Below are positions 55,774-64,000 of a stretch of 64,000 bases of DNA, piece by piece. Below the pieces are notes generated by a model. That model worked only from the letters and a program-made list of their open reading frames with translations. It was not told where the DNA came from and did no database searches. The DNA comes from Macrobrachium rosenbergii (lineage: Eukaryota > Arthropoda > Malacostraca > Decapoda > Palaemonidae): NCBI RefSeq assembly GCF_040412425.1, contig NC_089768.1, positions 1,963,501 to 2,027,500 of the forward strand. Reading direction: 5' to 3'. Made by a program: the position numbers and the translations under genes. Position 1 is the stretch's first letter. Each line of letters starts with the position of its first letter.

Positions 55774-58307
55774 TCAGAAGAGCTCGGGAGCTCGTTGTGG
55801 ACTACCTGCGATTGCCCACCCCGTGGTAATTCCGCCGTGAACCTCTCCTCCTTGGACCGTTGTCCTTGGCCGGGGAATCGGAGGGCCCGAGGCCAAGGGG
55901 CGGCAAGGGGTGCCATCTGGGTCAGCTGCTGTGACAACTGACACAGGAATTTTGTTCGCCATCTCGGACATTAACTGGCGCAGTTCGCAGAGTTCATCGG
56001 CCCAGGAAGGCAAGGCAGAATCATGACTCGCTGAGGAATCTGCGGCGGGCTGCGAGAGAGAGGGGACGGCCGGAGGGGGTGGGGTTGACTCGCATGCAGT
56101 GGTGACCAGCTCAGGCCCGGGTTGCGAATCCGTGCCTTTAGGTGAGCCTCCGCTGGGGTCAGAAGAACCCTTCTCTCTTGTTACCGACACTGGCAGCGGC
56201 ACCAGGCCGGGCGAAGAGGGGGGGTTTGGAGTTAGATCCCTTGTAGGGGAATCAGGGGTGGGCTCTGGCACTGACATTGGCACTGGCACTGGTAGCGATG
56301 TGGTAGTGGTCTCGTCTGTCTGGACGGACGGAGACTGGCACTGCTCAGTGCGCCCAAGTGGCACTGGCAGAGGAGTTGATAGCCGAGATTCTCCTGAAGG
56401 GAGATCTGGCTGAGGCCTCGGCACTGGCACTGATGCTGTGCCGGGCACTGGACTCGGATTTGGAGGATTAATTGGGGAATTTGGACCCCGGAACTGTCGT
56501 GGTTTGGAAGGGGACGTAAAGTCCTGGCCCAGGAGGACGTCATAGCCTCCGGGGGGATGGCTTGCTACTGCAGGATTGCAAATTTTGGATTGGTGAGGTC
56601 TTGTGATTCTCAATTGGACCGTAGGGAGTATCATTTTAAATTGATTTATTCCCTCGATCGTGACGAGTTTTCGTCTATTGACGATAGCTCCATAGGGAAC
56701 TCTGTCCCTTCGGATGAGGGAGATTTGCGCGCCTGAGTCCTCGAATGCAGTGACTCGGCGCGCGGGGTGGCTACCTCGTGGAGGGGTCACGTATACGGGC
56801 CCTTCGGCGGGAGGGCCTAATGACTTGGGATCTGTGACGGCCAAGGCGACGGTGGAAGTATTTGATTTATTATTGCTCGGGCACTTCGCCCATGCGGGAG
56901 AATAGCCATAAACCTTGCACGCTGTGCAAAAGGTCTGGCTGAAGTCTTTCCACGTTGCCCCTGTGGAGGGCGCAGGCGAGTTATTGGGCGGTTTTCTGGG
57001 AGAGAGAGGAGCCGGTTTCTTGCTCCGGCACTGTTCGGAGGAATGCCCTGTTTTCTTGCAATAATGGCAAGTTAGGGGCTTGCCCGAGTTCCCATTTTTG
57101 TGGGAAATTGATCCTCCGAGGAGGGACGGGGGATTTATCTTCTGCCTCATGGATCCTTCTTGAGGGTGGCGAGTTTCCCACATTTCTGCTATTCGGCAAC
57201 ACTTGGTGAGTGTTGCTGGGGCTTTTTCCACTATATGAGTGGCGAGGGAAGGAGGGGCGTAGCGCAGGAAATGCTCGAATTTAAACCACTCGAGTACCTC
57301 GGCGGTGCTTATGGCTCCTTCAGAATCGAGCCATTTTGTTAATGCCCGCTCCGAATGGTACGCCCAATCGGACCAAGTCTGGCCTGCTTCTCTGGGCTGC
57401 TCTCTCCAACGTCTCCTCCACCGCTCGGGGGTAATCTCGTATGCCTTCGTAACTGCTTGACGTACGGCTTCCCAGGTTCCCCTATCTTCTGCTGAAAGGG
57501 CGTGGTAGGCAACGAGGGCCTTCCTCCAAGGAACTTGCCCAACACCAGGGAAAGTTCGGCTGCACTCTGGGGGCAGGCCTTTAAAACTGCCTTGGCGCTG
57601 TCGAGCCACACCTCGGGTTCGGCCTCCGTCCACTTTGGCATGCAGGCGAGAGCCTGGCTGAAGGCACTCATCCCCTGGGTGGTAGGTGGAGGCGAAGGGC
57701 CACTCTGTTGCAGCATCGCAAGTTCATGGGCACGCTGCTTGTCCCTTTCTTCCCTCTCTACTTCTTCTCGTCTCTCCTGAGCCTGCCTCTCTGCTGCTCG
57801 TTCCTGTCTCTCTGCTTCTCATTCCTGTCTCTCTGCTTCTTCTCGTTTCTCCTGAGCCTGTCTTTCTGCTTCTAGTTCCTGTCTCTCTGCTTCTTCTCGT
57901 TTCTCCTGAGCCTGTCTTTCTGCTTCTCGTTCCTATCTCTCTGCTTCTTCTCGTTTCTCCTGAGCCTGTCTTTCTGCTTGTATGGCGTCCATCCTCTCCT
58001 GTACCCAGTCTCTTAGTTCTCTCCCGGAAAGGCCGAGTTCCTTCCGGAGGACATGAAGAACTTGAAATCCTCGCTCTGCTGAGACCGTGTCGACATTTTG
58101 CAGGTGGGAGAGGACGCTAGTAACACACAGAATTAATTTCCCAGAGCTGTGGGAATCTTGGAATTTTCCCCAAAGGATGTAGGAATGATCTCCCGCCCAG
58201 GCACACCGGGCTACGGCGGGGAATTTTCCGGTCTCCCAAGTTACCAACAAAACGGGCTTATTGGGGACGATAATGAACGAATATTTAGTCTCCCAAGGTA
58301 TCGACAA
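55774..58307 (-). pseudogene. Gag-protease polyprotein, disabled
   Basis: The N-terminal frame (58,307-57,933 and its continuation to about 57,540) includes SAERGFQVLHVLRKELGLSGRE. It then enters a charged (E/R/Q/A) coiled-coil-like segment coded by an 18-codon minisatellite, then a KWTEAEPEVWLDS capsid segment. Two in-frame stops interrupt it: TAG at 57,935-57,933 and TGA at 57,821-57,819. A frameshift near 57,520-57,550 moves the rest into the 619-codon frame (57,633-55,774), whose first 34 residues or so are out of register. In that frame a SCAN-like capsid helix region spans about 70-155 and the CCHC zinc knuckle is 189-202 (C-X2-C-X4-H-X4-C). A degenerate second knuckle, C236-X2-C239 with Tyr in the His position, follows. 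The aspartic protease has DSGA at 299-302 and LLGQD at 367-371. After that comes a Pro/Ser-rich tail of about 240 residues with no pol. The start codon is uncertain because the leader minisatellite runs into the frame. Confidence 0.88.
57765..58005 (-). repeat. 54-bp coding minisatellite in gag
   Basis: TTCTCGTTTCTCCTGAGCCTG anchors recur every 54 bp (57,840, 57,894, 57,948) with a longer spacing at 57,765. The encoded 18-residue unit is mostly E, R, Q and A, favouring an extended helix or coiled coil. Both nonsense codons lie within it. Confidence 0.88.
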
Positions 58308-59045
58308 ACGGGCTGACTTGGGGACAAGATTGGAATATATATATGGGTCTCCCGAATTACCGATGAGGCGGGCTTATCTGGGGACTGAATTGAAGATGAA
58401 TTGGTCTCACCAAAGTACTGACGAACGGGTTTATTTGGGGACGAGATTGGAATATATATGGGTCTCCCAAATTACCGACGAGGCCGGCTTATCTGGGGAC
58501 TATAATTAACGAATGTTTTGGTCTCCCAAGTTACCGACAAAACGGGTTTATTGGGGACGATATTGAAAATGAATTGGTCTCACCAAATTACCGACGAAGT
58601 GGGTTTATTTGGGGACTAGATTGGAATATATTTGGGTCTCCCGAATTACCGACAAGGCGGGCTTATCTGGGGACTGAATTGAAAATGAATTGGTCTCACC
58701 AAAGTACCGACGAACGGGTTTATTTTGGGATGAGATTGGAATATATATGGGTCTCCCGAATTACTGACGGAGCGGGCTTATCTGGGGACTATAATGAACG
58801 AATGTTTTGGTCTCCCAAGTTACCGACAAAACGGGCTGATTTCGGGACGGTAAGGAGCAAATGATTGGTCTCCCAAGGTACCGACAAAAGGGCTGACTTG
58901 GGGACAAGACTGGAATATATAGGTCTCCCGAATTACCGACAAAATGGGTTTATTGGGGACGATATTGAAAATGAATTGGTCTCACCAAATTACCGACGAA
59001 GCGGGTTTATTGGGGACAAGAATAGAATATATAGGCTCCCTAGAA
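58196..59045 (-). repeat. Leader minisatellite of the LTR element, about 57-59 bp x about 14-15
   Basis: GGTCTCCCAAGTTACCGAC or GGTCTCACCAAATTACCGAC (plus strand) recurs about every 58 bp at 58,231, 58,288, 58,347, 58,403, 58,461, 58,520, 58,577 and on to 58,978. Two alternating unit types (CTCCCAA and CTCACCAA) suggest a higher-order unit. It lies in the 5' leader, between the primer-binding site and gag. Plus frames at 58,261-59,071 are by-products. Confidence 0.93.
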
Positions 59046-59959
59046 TTCCCGCACAGGTGAAGTCTGATTAGCGAGAGCGCTAGTTTTACTGACTTATGGG
59101 AGAAGTGTTATTCTCAAGGGCAGTTAGGTGGGTGGCAATCCCAAATTCATAACAGATAGGCAACACACACCGCCGTAGTAAAAGCACAAAACAAAACACA
59201 AAAAAAAACAGGACAATACAGAACATATAATGTCAGACCCCCAATAATGCAAAACAATTTGGTAGAGCGAAGAAAATCAAACAAACAAATTTTTACACAT
59301 TCCTAACTGGGCTACGAATGCCGGTCAAGGTCGTTTCTCCTGCCGGTGTGTTTATCTTATAGGCCGTCTGCGCCGAATGAATGAATGAAGTAAACAGACC
59401 CGGGACTTCCCCGAACGAGACAACGGTTGTTGACCCTTTTTCGTCCTTGGCGTTAACCTAGCATAATATACGCCTGCGCCCTATTTCAAAACGAGAGAGA
59501 GATTAAAATGAGTCAGCGATGCTAGTCTGACTTTCGAACACGTGTTTGTAGTCGATTTCTCGCGCCTATTTAAGGATTCGGTTTCGAAATCAAAGGTTTT
59601 CACAAGAGGAATATGCGCACTATTCCTTTAATGGGTTAGCACCTAAATAACCTAATTGAATGGCATGCAAGCCGCATGCAAAGGCTTCCAAAGCTAAATT
59701 TCGGCGATCCTCTCTCTCGTTTTCCTCTGACATGCGCCCTACTATAAAAAAAAATTCCTAGGGTTAGTCACTTTGCTAAAGTGTCCTACACTAAATAAAC
59801 ACAGTTTACTTACGCAGAATTTCCTTGGCCTGTTGTGCTGGCTTTTCAAAGTTTCGTAATCTGTCTCGTATCCAGCTTAGCTGAGCTAATTGCTGATTTC
59901 ACAAATTGCAACACAAAGAACAAAGGGGGAGAGGGGGGGATGCAATCGTTACGAGAATC
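59046..59959 (-). other. 5' leader of the LTR element outside the minisatellite
   Basis: About 0.9 kb without coding potential. It may hold packaging signals, but none is recognisable. Confidence 0.6.
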
Positions 59960-59976
59960 ACTGGCCAGGTCGCCAT
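59960..59976 (-). promoter_or_regulatory. Primer-binding-site candidate
   Basis: On the minus strand, ATGGCGACCTGGCCAGTG starts within one or two bases of the 5' LTR end. TGGCGACC-type strings are common primer-binding sites in Ty3/Gypsy elements. The matching tRNA was not identified. Confidence 0.6.
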
Positions 59977-61819
<1,843 letters not shown>

Positions 61820-62579
61820 CTGTTGCATCATTTCCCGAATGCGAGGGACTATCATTGTTCTGTGGTTTCGAAACCGCAGCCGACATCTTTGCACCTCCCT
61901 GTACAAAACTACTGTCCAGTGTCGGGCATTTTGATAGATTTTTATTAATCTGTGCAAACAAAAAGGATTCGCCTGTATCCAGATCAATTCTCTTATCAAA
62001 ACTATGTACAATTACATCTGGGACCGACGTTAAAAGGCAAGCAAAGTGTAACAATCTTTCAAAATTATCTAAGGAGATATTATTTCCAGTTACCCATGGA
62101 GAACCTGTTATAGATTTCTTTAACTCACCTACTGCATCAAATAAATTCGCACTGTATGTGACTAGTGAATCATTGCCCTTCTTTATTTTGAGAAACTCTC
62201 GCAAATTCCGAACTGCGCATTCACGTTGAACTCCGCCATAAGTAGCTCGTAGAAATTTCTGCAGTTCATTCCAAGTTTTACACCTTCTGAACCCGAAACT
62301 GCGTGCTCGTTTCCCAATATCTCCTTTATCCAAATCCAGAAATGATTTAGCCTCTGTTAAAGCTTCAGCTCCATTCGTAATTTTCTTATAGTTCAGATAA
62401 TTGTTCACTGACTCAATGAAAGTTTCTATATTTTGGGTTGGCTTCCCGTCAACTAACCCTTTAAAATTACTAATTCCCGCGCTAACGCTCGTCACTTTAT
62501 GTACCACAACTGATTGGGATGTGCTTGCTGCATCGTCTGGCATTTTGTGAGTGATCACACGCCCTGAGCGTAACAACAT
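61820..62579 (-). pseudogene. Retrotransposon gag, N-terminal part, truncated by TA array
   Basis: An intact open frame of about 253 real residues starts MLLRSGRVI at 62,579; an LRSGR-type start is common in LTR-element gag proteins. A capsid-like region contains [43 protein letters not shown] and [23 protein letters not shown] (each of these is a separate block, about residues 38-66, 102-115 and 125-147). After about residue 253 (SHSGNDATV) the frame enters the TA array, so zinc knuckle, protease and pol are lost. It is unrelated in sequence to the gag at 55.8-58.3 kb. The superfamily (Gypsy or BEL) is not resolved. Confidence 0.7.
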
Positions 62580-63140
62580 AAAAAAGAAACCAAAAAGAAC
62601 ACTAGAGAAAGGTAAAAGTTACCCCCTCTAAAAGAAGAATAGAAAACGGAGTTCTGCGCAACTTACGACAATGGGGTACTTACCAATTTGAACAGAAAAC
62701 GGAGCACCTATCTCTCAACTTGCTAACCTGTGACGTCACCCACTCGAAGACGAAGCGAAAAAACAGCAGCGCGATTTTTGTTAAATCATCACTTTGCGTA
62801 ATTAACTCACAATCGCCACTATTCACACTTATTTGGGTATTTTGTTAACCCCAAAATTGCTCTAGAGATCATCCAGATCTATTTCACAACTCCCCACTCC
62901 CAATACTCGAATAGAGACGGAAAAAAAAAATTCCCCGTATTTCACACGTAATCACGACACCCTATGAAACTCGATCTCTTAAGACTGAGTGGTCACACAT
63001 CACGCTCACATCCCAGTCGCATTGGGTATCAACGTTACCAATTAGTCTATTAGTAATCTCCCTCTTTCGCCACCATTAAAGACATGGGACATCGCTCGCT
63101 GCCATTAAAATCATGAGTCACTGCTGCCACCATTTAACTC
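62580..63140 (-). other. Leader of the second gag element, with intron-like and PBS-like signals
   Basis: On the minus strand TGGTGGCAGCAGTGAC (near 63,134-63,119) resembles a primer-binding site. If that is so, the element's 5' LTR lies to the right and runs toward or beyond the window end. A GTAAGT donor-like site (about 62,684) and a pyrimidine-rich CTTCTTTTAG acceptor-like site (about 62,626) could bracket an intron of about 58 bp ahead of the gag ATG. All three are inferences from short strings. Confidence 0.35.
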
Positions 63141-63258
63141 TGTTACAAGAACAGAATTAACACTTTTTTGAAAGTGTACGTAACGTGATCTAGCGATCTT
63201 TTTTCAGGAAAAAGACGTATAAAGATTCGACCCATGATAACACTTGCATCCTTTTTCT

Positions 63259-63263
<5 letters not shown>

Positions 63264-63346
<83 letters not shown>
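63264..63346. repeat. (TC)n microsatellite
   Basis: About 40 TC units. The Ser/Leu and Arg/Glu frames over it are artefacts. Confidence 0.98.
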
Positions 63347-63349
<3 letters not shown>

Positions 63350-64000
63350 GTTTTCCAAAGCTCACCCACCCGACCTCACTCACTCTCTCGAAGCAATTAA
63401 ATGGACTATTTAAAGAAACACAATTGTTTCTACAAAAATAGGTTTATTATTCAAATAACCCAACAAGAAATGAATAAAACAAAGCAAAGATTAAAATGCA
63501 TAATAAATGAATTATCGAGTCAGATAACTAAACTCTGAACTGCAAAAGATAACTAAACTCTGAACTGCAAAACACTTCTGATTAAAGAAGTCTCATTATG
63601 GCTAATAGCCTGAAAATATCCAAACTCACACATACTCCCCAAATCAATAACTAAAGTCATGTCAAAAAAAAAAAACAGTCTACCACATAAAGAGATTGAC
63701 ATTGCAAATGACTTGCATGTCCTTTTTCTCAAACTCCCAAGTCCACAGACATCTGTCGAAAGAATCAAACATGATAGAAAACTCCCAAAAATATATGAAA
63801 TGCAAAACACAATAATGGAAAGTGTAAAATGCATAGCCAAGATATGGCAAACGTAACATAACAAAATAATAATATAAAAGAGGTATGAATATTCATATTA
63901 AATCTCCCACACCAGTTCAAAAGTTCATAATGATTAGAAAGTCATGGTAAAAATCACAAGTTCAATTTCCTCCCATAAAAACAGAGATTTGAAACTCTAC
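63347..64000. other. Unassigned AT-rich sequence to window end
   Basis: It includes a short direct repeat (AGATAACTAAACTCTGAACTGCAAAA-like, in two copies near 63,523 and 63,546). It may be the LTR of the second gag element, but no second copy is in the window. Confidence 0.4.

Noticed and set aside
58196..59045. Regular repeats of about 58 bp considered as CRISPR or as coding repeats
   Set aside because: There are no unique spacers, the array lies inside an LTR element leader, and plus-strand frames across it are interrupted and opposite to gag.

Overview
The window looks like non-coding genomic DNA from a large, repeat-rich invertebrate genome. A decapod crustacean (shrimp, prawn or crayfish type) is the best guess. 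The grounds are the density of (TA)n, (CA)n(TA)n, (TC)n and (AAT)n microsatellites, the mix of Penelope-like, BEL/Pao, Ty3/Gypsy and LINE relics, and several short interspersed repeats that I associate from memory with decapod sequence. I recognise no intact host protein-coding gene, rRNA or functional tRNA. Most open frames are translations of microsatellites or chance frames.

Layout. 0-7 kb: a compound microsatellite, a decayed BEL/Pao gag (about 1.0-1.33 kb), unassigned AT-rich sequence and a SINE-like repeat near 5.0-5.35 kb. 6.7-9.8 kb: three of the four copies of a foldback repeat of about 375 bp; the fourth is at 18.55-18.93 kb. 14.8-16.2 kb: a degenerate tandem repeat, then a LINE 3' end with an ATCA-type tail. 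18.9-19.6 kb: a LINE reverse-transcriptase relic. 25.0-31.1 kb: the densest mobile-element cluster. It holds a large palindrome with hammerhead-like arms, a Helitron/HINE-like element carrying a minisatellite, a tail-to-tail inverted pair of a related repeat, a 65-bp unit repeated inside (AAT)n tracts, and a Penelope-like element with GIY-YIG endonuclease and flanking pseudo-LTRs. 33.6-43.2 kb: long TA arrays, palindromes, two tRNA-derived SINEs and a 0.7 kb tandem duplication. 46.3-47.6 kb: a SINE head and a decayed coding region built of 93-bp (31-residue) repeats. 49.4-53.1 kb: TA arrays, two palindromes and a second Penelope-like reverse transcriptase with all three palm motifs.

The best-defined object is a complete LTR retrotransposon on the minus strand at about 53,112-61,188. 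Its two LTRs are about 1.2 kb and nearly identical, and it has a primer-binding-site candidate and a damaged gag-protease frame. It carries a SCAN-like capsid domain, a CCHC zinc knuckle and a DSGA aspartic-protease motif, but no reverse transcriptase, RNase H or integrase. It was therefore non-autonomous. It sits in a (CA)n/(TA)n microsatellite. A second, unrelated gag (61.8-62.6 kb) is cut off by the same TA array. The parts do not form a pathway. The common theme is mobile elements that border, interrupt or carry tandem simple repeats.
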